A DNA stretch of 14,240 nucleotides from an uncultured Ilumatobacter sp. Lineage in GTDB: Bacteria; Actinomycetota; Acidimicrobiia; Acidimicrobiales; Ilumatobacteraceae. The notes under the pieces are model-generated. The model was not told the origin of the DNA and did not search any database. It worked only from the letters and a program-made list of their open reading frames with translations. Each line of letters opens with the position of its first letter. The stretch's first letter is position 1. The translations under genes and the position numbers were made by a program. The stretch is taken from positions 1-14,240 of the forward strand of contig CALICC010000359.1 in the NCBI GenBank assembly GCA_938049325.1, written 5' to 3'. Shown one piece after another: positions 4,989 to 13,200 of this stretch.

Positions 4989-6218
4989 ATGGCAACGCTT
5001 GCCGAGATCTTGGAGCCATCGTCGATCGACTTCGACCGATTGCACGTCACCTACGGTCCGATGCTGCACATCGTCGAAGAGCTCATCGGCGTCGTGCCTG
5101 ATTGCGACCCGTACCTCGAAATCTGGTCGCCCGGGTTCCGGACGTACAACCTGTTGGTCCCGAACTTCTTGAACCTTCCGGCATCGATCGTGGGGCGCAC
5201 CGAGCTCAAAGCCCTCATGGGTCTGGCCATGTACACGTCGAGTCGCGCCGCGGGCTGCGCGTACTGCTCCGCGCACTGCTGTTCGTTCGCGATGCGGCGT
5301 GGCGCCTCGGACGGTGCGATCGACGGATCAGCGCGCACCGACGTCGAAGCAGCCGTCGTCGCGTTGGCCGAATCCGTGTCGACGGTGCCCGCAACGTTCG
5401 ATCGGGCCCACTTCGACGAACTCGGCAAGTACCTACCGGCGGGTGACATCGAGTGGATCGCGATGTCGATCGCGATGATGGGTTTCCTCAACAAGGTGAT
5501 GGACGCGTTGGGAATTCCCCTCGAGGCCGAAGCGATCAACGATGTCGCCGAACTGATCGAGCCGACGGGGTGGGCGGTCGGTCAGCATGCGTGGCGAAAC
5601 GGCGACACCGGTGCAGCCATCAAGGCAGTCGTTCCCGTCGACTCGGTGCGGACGTCGGCGCGTGTCGTCCGACGCATTCCGGGTGCGGTCCGTCTCGAAC
5701 GCGAGTGGATCGGCCACATCCCGAAGTCGGCCCCCGACGTTCGGCGGTTCATCCGCGAGACCTACGGGCTCGACGTCGCGGTGTTGTCGCGTCTTCACCA
5801 CGGCCGTCCGATGCGTGCCCTTGCAGGAATGCTCGAACAGAATCTCGATCCGACGGTGTCCGTCCTCGGCATCGGGAACAAAGCGCTGGTCGGTCTCGTC
5901 TTCGCCAAGGCCGTCGGCAACGCTGAACTGATCGATCAGGCGCACGCGCTCGGTGCGGCCAACGACGTGGCGGCCAGCACGATCGAGGCCGCCCGCGAGT
6001 TTGCCGAGAGCGGGGACGACAGCGGGCTGTCAACTCTCGACGATCGAACGGCAGGGATCGTTCGCCTCGCCGCGGCGAGTTCACCGAGCCCTGCGGAGGT
6101 CACCGCCGAGGTTGCGGCCGATGCTGCGTCGGTGCTCTCCGAAGCCGAGATCGTCGAGCTCACCGTGTGGATCTCGGTCCAGCAGTTGCTCCACCGGCTG
6201 AGCCTCATGTTCGGCTGA
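4989..6218 (+). CDS. AhpD / carboxymuconolactone-decarboxylase-like redox protein
   Basis: The 409-aa protein has an AhpD-like active-site segment, LMGLAMYTSSRAAGCAYC, continuing SAHCCSFAMRRGA. This helix-turn carries C90, C93 and H96, as in the alkylhydroperoxidase D / CMD family, which reduces peroxides or acts as a thiol-disulfide relay. Two features depart from the norm. The His is three residues after the second Cys rather than four, and C97 and C98 directly follow it, giving four Cys in nine residues. The C-terminal third (about 300-409) is helical and ends ELTVWISVQQLLHRLSLMF, which may be a degenerate second CMD unit lacking the CxxC. At 409 aa it is about double the typical single-domain AhpD. 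GGAG lies 4 nt before ATG 4989. It follows a thioredoxin gene, suggesting electron supply from it (inference). Confidence 0.78.
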   Translation: MATLAEILEPSSIDFDRLHVTYGPMLHIVEELIGVVPDCDPYLEIWSPGFRTYNLLVPNFLNLPASIVGRTELKALMGLAMYTSSRAAGCAYCSAHCCSFAMRRGASDGAIDGSARTDVEAAVVALAESVSTVPATFDRAHFDELGKYLPAGDIEWIAMSIAMMGFLNKVMDALGIPLEAEAINDVAELIEPTGWAVGQHAWRNGDTGAAIKAVVPVDSVRTSARVVRRIPGAVRLEREWIGHIPKSAPDVRRFIRETYGLDVAVLSRLHHGRPMRALAGMLEQNLDPTVSVLGIGNKALVGLVFAKAVGNAELIDQAHALGAANDVAASTIEAAREFAESGDDSGLSTLDDRTAGIVRLAAASSPSPAEVTAEVAADAASVLSEAEIVELTVWISVQQLLHRLSLMFG

Positions 6219-6389
6219 CTCGCCCCCCGTTCTGGTCCGCAGTCATTCCGGTCCAAGTCAGCGTCGGAATCCGACGTCATGGTGGACCAGAACCGCGTGG
6301 GTCGCGAGCGTTGAGTCGCTGCGCAGCGCGGCATGGGGAGAACTTCCCTTTGGCCACGCGCTGCGTCGCTCGTCGGTACGTTCGGACTC
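6219..6389. repeat. Intergenic region with a large nested inverted repeat (6229-6293)
   Basis: gttctggtcc (6229-6238) pairs perfectly with ggaccagaac (6284-6293); one G-T and one C-G pair extend the stem inward to 12 bp. The 41-43 nt between the arms contain a second perfect hairpin, cgtcgg-aat-ccgacg (6262-6276). They also hold competing arms attccg/cggaat and ggtcc/ggacc, so at least two alternative folds are possible. It begins 10 bp after the AhpD-like stop and may be its terminator or a small mobile repeat. A perfect 12-bp palindrome, cgctgcgcagcg, is at 6317-6328. I see no coding sequence here beyond a possible upstream start of the next gene at 6333. Confidence 0.55.
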
Positions 6390-7238
6390 ATGTTGAAACG
6401 AGCATCTGCGTTGGTTGTTGCCACCTCGGTACTGCTCGTCGGGTGCGGCGGCGAAGAGTTGGTGCCCGTCGCCGATGTGTCGCCCACGATCGGGCGGCTC
6501 TGCCGGCTTGCCGACGCCGATCTCATCGCGTTCGGAGCAAGAGCGCCCGACGCCGCGTCGGTGTCTGCCGTCAGCGGACGACTTCTCGACTTCATCAACG
6601 AACTTCCGAAGGCGAAGACCGAGTCAGGTGTGCCCAACGATGAGATCGGCAATGAGCTCCGCAGCCTGCGTGGCGGGCTGGCCGAGATCATCTCCGCGTA
6701 CGAGCGGCGTGCCGCGCCCACCGACTCCGCACTGATCGAGGAGACCCTGCGCGCCACATTCGAGTCGGCCAACGCTGCCGCAGTGGAGTTCGGAGTGGAG
6801 CGCTGCCTCACCGACGAGGTCTTGAACGACGTCTTGTTGACGCAGTACGACGGTCTCGATGTCTTCCTCGAAGCGATCACGCCGACTGGTGACTACGACG
6901 TCGACTTCGCCGCGGCATGTGGCCGGTTTCGGACCGACGTCGCCGAGACACTCGCAAAGAACGCAACCGAACCCAACAGCCAGTTCTTGGTCTTCAAACG
7001 TGCGCGCGATGTGGTCAACCGCTTCAGAGCCGATGTCGAACGACTCCAACCGCCGGCCGGTGACGCTGAGAATCACAAGGCCCTCATCGCGGCGATGGAG
7101 ACCTACACGAGCGCCGTTGGCGAGGTCGAAGGCGCACGGCTCAACTCCCAAGAAGCGCTCGACCGAGCAGTGATCGGCTTCGACAGGGCGGAAGCCGAGC
7201 TTGAACGGCTCATCGCCGTGATTTCGCCCGACTGCTGA
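6390..7238 (+). CDS. Predicted lipoprotein of unknown family
   Basis: With the start at 6390 the product is 282 aa and opens with a compact lipoprotein signal peptide. This has basic residues KR, a hydrophobic core (ALVVATSVLLV) and a lipobox LVGC with C19 as the lipidated Cys, predicting an anchor on the outer face of the membrane. The mature part is mostly charged helix with no domain I recognise. Four further Cys are spread along it (in GRLCRL, ERCLTD, AACGRF and the final SPDC). The last third is long helix with acidic and Arg residues. An in-frame ATG at 6333 would add 19 residues before the signal peptide; it is less likely because it lengthens the n-region. The SD is weak at both sites. 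It is followed by the GH16 gene, 119 bp downstream. Confidence 0.72.
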   Translation: MLKRASALVVATSVLLVGCGGEELVPVADVSPTIGRLCRLADADLIAFGARAPDAASVSAVSGRLLDFINELPKAKTESGVPNDEIGNELRSLRGGLAEIISAYERRAAPTDSALIEETLRATFESANAAAVEFGVERCLTDEVLNDVLLTQYDGLDVFLEAITPTGDYDVDFAAACGRFRTDVAETLAKNATEPNSQFLVFKRARDVVNRFRADVERLQPPAGDAENHKALIAAMETYTSAVGEVEGARLNSQEALDRAVIGFDRAEAELERLIAVISPDC

Positions 7239-7263
7239 AGCGTCGCGGGATTCGTCATCCGAA

Positions 7264-7297
7264 AGCCGCGCCTTCGTGTCACCCGTCGAGCGCGGCT
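7264..7297 (+). terminator. Hairpin downstream of lipoprotein gene
   Basis: agccgcgc (7264-7271) pairs with gcgcggct (7290-7297), an 8-bp GC-rich stem with an 18-nt loop, 25 nt after the lipoprotein stop. No T-run follows. It likely separates the lipoprotein transcript from the GH16 gene, whose promoter would then lie in 7298-7345. Confidence 0.45.
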
Positions 7298-7357
7298 CAG
7301 GCGTGTGAATCAACGAAGGAACAACCGCCTGTTCCGATCACACTCCCGGGAGACCTC

Positions 7358-9073
7358 ATGTCACTCACGTCTGCTCGTTCCGCCGCGCTGCTCTGCTTCC
7401 TCGCGGTCTTCGCCTCCATGCTCACGGTGGCCGATGCCGCCTCCGCGGTGGAGCTCGGCAAACCACTTCCACCAGTCTTGGAGGTCGAAGGCGGGGAGTT
7501 GACCTGGACTCAACCGGGCAACGGCGTCGACATCGGCGGCCACAACGTGCACCGTGGCGACGGTTCGTACGTCACCACCGTGAACGGCGCCGACCGCTGG
7601 GATGCCGAAGGTGTGCTGGGCGAGTACTTCGTCACTGCCTTCGACAAGACACGGGGCGGAGCGATCATCAGTGATCGATCCAACCGAGTCGAGATCACCG
7701 CGACTGGATCTGAGGTGTCGCCTGATCCGGTGAGTCCGCCGGTGGGTGACCCGACCGATCCTGTCGACCCGAGTGGCGATGACCGTGATACGAACATCGG
7801 CCCGCCGCGACCAACCGATGTTCGGATTCGGTCCGGTCGTGTTGAGTGGGAGATGCCGGCGGGACCGTCATTCGTCTACCAGCTCACGACGAACAACAGC
7901 ACCGACGATGACGGGCAACCGTGGACCCAGCGCGAAGTTCAGAACGACCCAGCACTGACCGTCACCGAGTTGGACGGTGGAGCGAAGCGCTTCTCCTACC
8001 CGGTCGATGGCTTCCGGGTGGGAACGACGTTCCGGGTCGAGGCGATTCATCCGTGGCAGATCGCCGTGACCGGCCCGCGCTCGGCCTCGTCTCGGTTCGC
8101 CACCGTTGCACCGACCGATTCGGGCAACGTCATTCCCGACTTCTTGGGCACCTTCGACGACAACGGCGACAGCTCGATCGACGGCGACTGGATCGGCAAT
8201 CGTTCCGAGTGGAGCTCGACGCCACAGTTCGTCGACGACTTCGACGGAGCCGACCTGTCGACGCAGTGGTACAACGCTCCCGACGACGTCACGCCGGCAT
8301 ACAGCCGCGACCAACTCTTCGGGCGCGACAACGCGCAGGTGCGCGCCGGACGATTGGAGATGACGGTCGACAAGGAGACGAGCGAGTACTCGTACCTCAG
8401 CACCAGCAACAACCGCGGAGACGGGTATTCCATCGACGCGGCGAACGGCGTCTTTCTCGAGGCCTCGGTTCGCCTCGATGAGGCGGCGCCCGCCGACAAC
8501 GCCTGGTGGGGCTTTTGGCTCATGACGCCCGGGAGGAACGCCGCCGGGATCGACAAGGCGTACGACGGCAACGCCGACACCGGCTCGGAGGTCGATCTGT
8601 TTGAGTTCGTTCCGGACCAGAGCAACGGATTCAACGCGGCCGTCTACCGGAGCATTCCGTCAAACGTCTGTGGCACGAGCGAACACCGCGAGTCGGTCCG
8701 CACGCCGGAGGATGGCGACTGCTTCAGCTTCGACTCGCCAACCGACATTCCGGGCGTCTCGGTCCCGAACTACATGGACGGCAATTACCACCGCATCGGG
8801 ATGTACTACAGCCACGATCGCTATGCGTTCTATATCGACGACACCTTGATTTGGCAGGTGATCGATCCGGAGTTCATCACCAAGAACGCAAATCTCGGCA
8901 TCCGATTGAGTTGGGAACTGCAGAACATCAACAACCCGTGGTCGCCTGCACTCGGCGGTGCCACGACCGACTCAGCTCGAGACGACGACCCGACCGTCTA
9001 CGTCGACTGGGTCAAGGTCTGGGAGAAGACTGGCGGGTGCGATCTACCGGAGCCCGATCTGGAGCTCGGTTGA
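7358..9073 (+). CDS. Secreted GH16 family glycoside hydrolase with two N-terminal beta domains
   Basis: The 571-aa enzyme is predicted to be exported and to cleave beta-1,3/1,4 glucan or galactan-type polysaccharides outside the cell. A Sec signal peptide covers residues 1-30, with an A-S-A cleavage site. Two fibronectin-III-like beta domains (about 31-115 and 150-245) are separated by a Pro/Asp-rich linker (116-150). FDDNGDSSIDGD (266-277) is an acidic, possibly Ca-binding loop. The GH16 domain spans about 284-563. Its catalytic motif EVDLFE (411-416) gives E411 as nucleophile and E416 as acid/base, fitting ExDxxE. YHRIGMYYSHDRYAFYIDDT is the conserved strand pair after it, and the domain ends VYVDWVKVWEK. 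GGGAG lies 5 nt before the ATG. The exact substrate (laminarin, agar, carrageenan or porphyran) cannot be read from the sequence. Confidence 0.87.
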   Translation: MSLTSARSAALLCFLAVFASMLTVADAASAVELGKPLPPVLEVEGGELTWTQPGNGVDIGGHNVHRGDGSYVTTVNGADRWDAEGVLGEYFVTAFDKTRGGAIISDRSNRVEITATGSEVSPDPVSPPVGDPTDPVDPSGDDRDTNIGPPRPTDVRIRSGRVEWEMPAGPSFVYQLTTNNSTDDDGQPWTQREVQNDPALTVTELDGGAKRFSYPVDGFRVGTTFRVEAIHPWQIAVTGPRSASSRFATVAPTDSGNVIPDFLGTFDDNGDSSIDGDWIGNRSEWSSTPQFVDDFDGADLSTQWYNAPDDVTPAYSRDQLFGRDNAQVRAGRLEMTVDKETSEYSYLSTSNNRGDGYSIDAANGVFLEASVRLDEAAPADNAWWGFWLMTPGRNAAGIDKAYDGNADTGSEVDLFEFVPDQSNGFNAAVYRSIPSNVCGTSEHRESVRTPEDGDCFSFDSPTDIPGVSVPNYMDGNYHRIGMYYSHDRYAFYIDDTLIWQVIDPEFITKNANLGIRLSWELQNINNPWSPALGGATTDSARDDDPTVYVDWVKVWEKTGGCDLPEPDLELG

Positions 9074-9081
9074 GCCCCGTC

Positions 9082-9336
9082 TCAGGGGAGTGGTCGCGAG
9101 CGGCGCTGGGATGTCATGCGCTGCGCCCGGCTGAGCAAACGTGAGACGACGGTCGCTGGCTCGGAACGCGTGTGGGCGAGCGCTGCTGCTTCTTCCGCCT
9201 CGGGATCATCCGTCCAGGCATCGCGGGTGAACTCGAGCAACGCGTCGATGTCGTTGCAAGCAGCTGACCGTTGGGCGTGCGCCGGGCGACCGGCGGGTTG
9301 AGCGAACTGGGCGGAGTAGCTCACGGAAAGTAACAA
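9082..9336 (-). CDS. Possible small protein, 80-84 aa, unknown function
   Basis: An ORF of 84 codons from TTG 9336 (or 80 from GTG 9324) converges on the GH16 gene with an 8-bp gap. It reads as a plausible protein: an acidic amphipathic helix (DIDALLEFTRDAW, then DDPEAEEAAALAH) followed by a basic helix (SRLLSRAQRM) and an Arg-rich tail. Third codon positions are mostly G/C in the central part. An opposing 61-aa + ORF (9116-9301) has a Ser/Ala-only composition and looks like the shadow. No SD precedes either start, so it would have to be leaderless. No homologue is recognised. Confidence 0.42.
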   Translation of the reverse strand: MLLSVSYSAQFAQPAGRPAHAQRSAACNDIDALLEFTRDAWTDDPEAEEAAALAHTRSEPATVVSRLLSRAQRMTSQRRSRPLP

Positions 9337-9427
9337 TACGCATACTGTGTGACGAAATCGTGTGATTCTGATGGCACTTGTGTCAAGCCTGTGCCGCGGC
9401 TCGCATTGGTCCCGGGCGATCGTGCGG
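9337..9427 (-). promoter_or_regulatory. AT-richer region, candidate - strand promoter
   Basis: This short gap is visibly richer in A/T than its surroundings. On the - strand it has an exact TTGACA (9386-9381), the sigma-70-type -35, followed 18 nt later by CACGAT as a poor -10. Closer to the small ORF, TATTGT lies 8 nt before GTG 9324, which would suit a leaderless start. Either would drive the small ORF at 9082-9336. No terminator for the upstream - strand gene is obvious. Confidence 0.35.
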
Positions 9428-10084
9428 TCAGTTGATGACGCCTGCGGGCGACTCCAGCATGTCGCCGCCGAGTTCGCTGCTCATCCGTGCGGCCACGCGT
9501 AACTCGGGCATCTCATCAGGCGACGCGATCTGCATCAGCTTCGACACGTCGTCGATCACGATCCAGATCATGTCGCCGGCTTGGGCGACGTCCCCGCCGT
9601 CGTTCGCGTTGGTGAATCGGAAGTCGGTCGCGTCAACGTGTTTGCCGTCTGCCTCCAGGACGATGGCAGCGTCGAAGTTCTTGCGATCGAGTGGATCCGA
9701 GCCGGTGTTGAACGCTCCGATGATGAGCTGGTCGTCTGCTGGGTTGTACGTGACGCCTTCGTCCTCGTGTCGCCACCTGGCCTCGATGCCGTGCTCGACG
9801 TACGTACCCGGCTCATGGCCGTCGGTCCCGATCGCCTGGGGCTCCTCGCCGCGCAGCGCGGCCCACGTCTGGTTCCCGATGATGCCATCAGACAGGCAAC
9901 CGTTCTGTGTCTGGTAGAGGCGAACGACTGTCTCCATCTCATCGTCGAATCGGCCGTCTTCCCAGTCGAGCGTCAGGTCGTTCAGGATCGCGGTTTCGAA
10001 GAGCAGGCTCTTTGCGTACTCGACCCATCCGTCGACGCTCTCGTCGCCGTTGCGCAGGGTTGGTTCTTGAGTCTCGTCAGTCAT
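9428..10084 (-). CDS. Peptidoglycan-binding-domain protein without signal peptide
   Basis: With ATG 10084 the product is 218 aa. Residues about 8-79 form a PG_binding_1 (three-helix) domain: PTLRNGDESVDGWVEYAKSL, then FDDEMETVVRLYQTQNGCLSDG, ending with GIIGNQTWAALRG. The D-G-x-x-G-x-x-T-W-x-A-L motif is diagnostic. Residues about 90-218 are strand-rich (YVEHGIEARWRHEDE, FDAAIVLEADGK, DMIWIVIDDV) with no family I can name. No signal peptide or membrane segment is visible, which is odd for a wall-binding module. The frame is open to 10204, with another ATG at 10117, but neither adds a signal sequence and both cut into the shared promoter. It diverges from the glutamate dehydrogenase gene. Confidence 0.78.
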   Translation of the reverse strand: MTDETQEPTLRNGDESVDGWVEYAKSLLFETAILNDLTLDWEDGRFDDEMETVVRLYQTQNGCLSDGIIGNQTWAALRGEEPQAIGTDGHEPGTYVEHGIEARWRHEDEGVTYNPADDQLIIGAFNTGSDPLDRKNFDAAIVLEADGKHVDATDFRFTNANDGGDVAQAGDMIWIVIDDVSKLMQIASPDEMPELRVAARMSSELGGDMLESPAGVIN

Positions 10085-10233
10085 GAGGTCCACGATCGCG
10101 ACGTGTTCGGTTCGCATGAACGACCAAAAGGGCAGAAAATCGTGCAAGCGGAACGATCGTTCGCCGTGTTTCGGAACGCGCGTTACTGTCCGGGCGGAGC
10201 GCACCGCCGATGCTGCGCCCCAGGGGAGGACTG
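10085..10233. promoter_or_regulatory. Divergent promoter region with GAAC-N4-GTTC boxes
   Basis: gaacgatcgttc (10151-10162) is a perfect palindrome with the GAAC-N4-GTTC core of the LexA box of actinobacteria and Bacillus. gaacgcgcgtta (10174-10185) is the same core with one mismatch, 23 bp downstream. TACTGT (10184-10189) overlaps the second copy and could be the -10 of the + strand glutamate dehydrogenase gene. The flanking bases of the first copy fit the longer SOS consensus only on the right side. Confidence 0.45.
10225..10229 (+). promoter_or_regulatory. Ribosome binding site for the glutamate dehydrogenase GTG start
   Basis: GGAGG within aggggagga lies 4 nt before GTG 10234, slightly close but strong. 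A competing in-frame ATG at 10210 has only GGAG at 10 nt spacing and would place this purine-rich site inside the coding sequence. The GTG start is preferred. Confidence 0.55.
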
Positions 10234-13200
10234 GTGAGTACGTACACCGAGGTGGCTGACACCCTTGCAGCGCTGGCCGACTTGGCGCGCGAACGTCGTC
10301 CCGGCGACGAGGTGTTGGTCGACTTCATACAGCGCTACTACCGAGAGTTGCCTGACGAAGACGCTGATGATCGCCGGCTGGAGGATGCCTACGCCGCTGC
10401 GGTCACGCACCTCAACCTCGGCCGAACGCGCGCTCCGGGCGACGTGCTCGTTCGCGTCCTGTCGCCCAAGTCTGAACGCGACGGATGGCGTACGGAGCGC
10501 TCGGTGTTGATGTTCGTCACCGACGACATTCCCTTTCTCGTCGACACGGTCCGCATGGTGCTCGATCGGCACGACCTCGGCATCCATCTGCTGGTGCATC
10601 CGATGTTGCCGGTCGCTCGCAACGATCAGCACGAGGTGATCGGATTCGTCGACACCCAATCGGATCGCGCCAACCCCAGCGATGGGGTCGAAGCCTGGAC
10701 GTTGATCGAACTCGATCGCTGTCAACCTGACGTCGAGGAACAACTTGCGGCCGACGTCACAGCTGCCATCGGCGAAGTGCTTCGCGTGGTCGAGGACTTC
10801 GAGCCGATGCGTGACCGGATGCGTTCCGTCGCCAACGGCGACCCCTTGCTCGCGTGGCTCGGCGATCAGCACTTCGTACTCCTCGGTGCCGCCTCCTACG
10901 ACCGCACGATTGGTAACGACGGCTTCCCGGAACTCGCGTTGCGACCGGGTTCGGAACTCGGGGAGTACCGCCCCGATGCGCGCCTCGACGCAGCGCAGCC
11001 GTATCCGCCGTCGAAGGTCGGTGATGACGAAACCGTGATCGCCCGAACCGATGCGGTGGCCACCGTCCACCGCGCAGCCCGCATGACGTGTGTGTCGGTT
11101 CGTCCAGCGAGCGAAGGTGGGAGCATCGAGCATCGATTCATCGGCTTGCTCGGAAGTGGCGCGTATCGCGAGAGCGTCTTTGCGATTCCGACGGTCGGCG
11201 ACCGAGCCCGCGAGGTGCTCGCATTGGCGACGGCGTCAGAGGTGAGTCACACCGGTCGCAACGTCAAGCACGTCGTGGAGACCTTGCCGAGAGAGGAGCT
11301 CTTCGAGCTCGGTTCCGACGCGTTGGCCCGGCTCGTCATCGACATCGTCGGTCTGCAGGAGCGCCGGATCGTTCGTGTCTTCGACGTGGCGGAGCCGGTG
11401 GGGCCGTGGACCACCGTGTTCGTCTACGTGCCTCGAGCGCGTTTCGAGCCGGACCTCGCCGAACGGATTCGTGGCTTGGTCGAACAGCACTACGACAGCG
11501 AGTCACGCGACCTGCACACGCTGCTCGGTGCCTCCTCGTTGGCCCGCATCACCATGACCGTTCGAGCTCGTGACGGCGTCGACCTGGACCGGCTCGCGTC
11601 CGACGTCGACGACATGTCGACGACGTGGGACGACCGTGCCGAGGCGGCGATCCGTCAATCGTTCGGCGACGTCGCCGGTCGCAAGATGTTCGCAGCCGTT
11701 CGCGCAGCGATTCCCGCCGACTATCGAGCGCGGGTCGATCCGGCGGTCGCGGACAGCGATCTCACGAAGGTGGCATCGCTCCTCGGTGCTGAGCCCGACT
11801 CAGAGGACTCGCTCGTCACCTCGTTCGGTCGAACCGTCGATGCGCCGCCGAGGCATTGGCGCTTTCGAGTCTTTCGGCGAGGGAGCGCCTCCACCATTGC
11901 CGAGCTGGTGCCAATGCTCGATCACCTCGGTCTCCACGCGATCGACGAACGGCCGTACGTCTTCGAGTGTCCCGGGGGCGACGTTCATCTCTACGACATC
12001 GGCGTTCGGATTGACGGCGGCTCCACGCTGCTCGAGGGACACGACGACACCCAGCAGCTCGAGGTGCAGCGTGCATTCGTCGGGCTGATCAACGGCACAG
12101 TCGAATCCGACGGGTTGAACCGACTGATCATTGCGGCAGGTCTCACCGGGCGGCAGGTCGCGGTGCTTCGGACGTATGCGCGCTACCTGCATCAGGCCGG
12201 CTTCCCGTTCAGTCGGTCGTACGTCGAAGAAGCCATCGTGCGACATGCCGATCTCGCGGCAGTGCTCGCTCAGATGTTCGATGCCCGGTTCGACCCCACG
12301 GCTGGTGACTTGTCGATCGTTCGTCTGGACCGTGCCGACGAGTTGCGTTCGCGAGCATTGAAATTGCTCGACGACATCCCGTCGCTCGACGACGATCGCA
12401 TCTGTCGAGCGATCCTGGTGCTCATCGACGCGACCCTGCGAACGAACGCGTTCCGATCACGCCCGGACGGCACACTCGCCCCGGAGATCGCGGTCAAGCT
12501 GAACCCGCTCGCGATTCCGTTCCTTCCTCAACCACGCCCCATGTTCGAGATCTTCGTGTGCTCGCCATCGGTCGAAGGGGTGCACCTTCGCGGTGGGCGT
12601 GTCGCCCGTGGCGGGCTGCGATGGAGCGATCGGCCTGAAGACTTCCGGACCGAGGTGCTGGGGTTGGTCAAGGCACAGATGGTCAAGAACGCCGTGATCG
12701 TTCCTGTTGGAGCGAAAGGTGGATTCGTCATCAAGAACAGCACCGCCGATCCGGCTGATCGCGACGCAGTTCGCGCCGAAGGCGTCGACCGGTATCAACG
12801 CTTCATTCGTTCGCTGCTCGACGTCACCGACAACCTGGACGGCGCGACCGTCGTGCCCCCACCCGACTGCGTGATCTACGACGACGCCGACCCATATCTG
12901 GTCGTTGCTGCCGACAAGGGAACGGCAACCTTCAGCGACATCGCGAACGGACTCGCGCTCGACGCCGGGTTCTGGCTCGGTGATGCGTTCGCCTCAGGCG
13001 GCAGCGTCGGCTACGACCACAAGGCGATGGGCATCACCGCTCGTGGTGCGTGGGAGAGCGTGCGCCGCCACGTGCGGGTGCTGGGCAAAGACCTGGAGGT
13101 CGACGAACTCACCGTGGTCGGTGTCGGCGACATGTCGGGCGACGTCTTCGGAAACGGCATGTTGTTGTCGACCCATCTCAAGCTGCTCGCGGCGTTCGAT

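Noticed and set aside
3651..5276. 541-codon - strand ORF across the NmrA-like gene, thioredoxin and AhpD-like gene
   Set aside because: It overlaps three clear genes, has no domain, and is the antisense or out-of-frame reading of GC-rich coding DNA.
6317..6328. Perfect 12-bp palindrome cgctgcgcagcg
   Set aside because: Palindromes of this size are expected about three times by chance in a GC-rich window of this length, and there is no second copy or promoter next to it. Noted only within the intergenic entry.
10183..11133. 316-codon - strand ORF inside the glutamate dehydrogenase gene
   Set aside because: It is antisense to a conserved coding frame, with Arg/His-rich composition and no recognisable domain.
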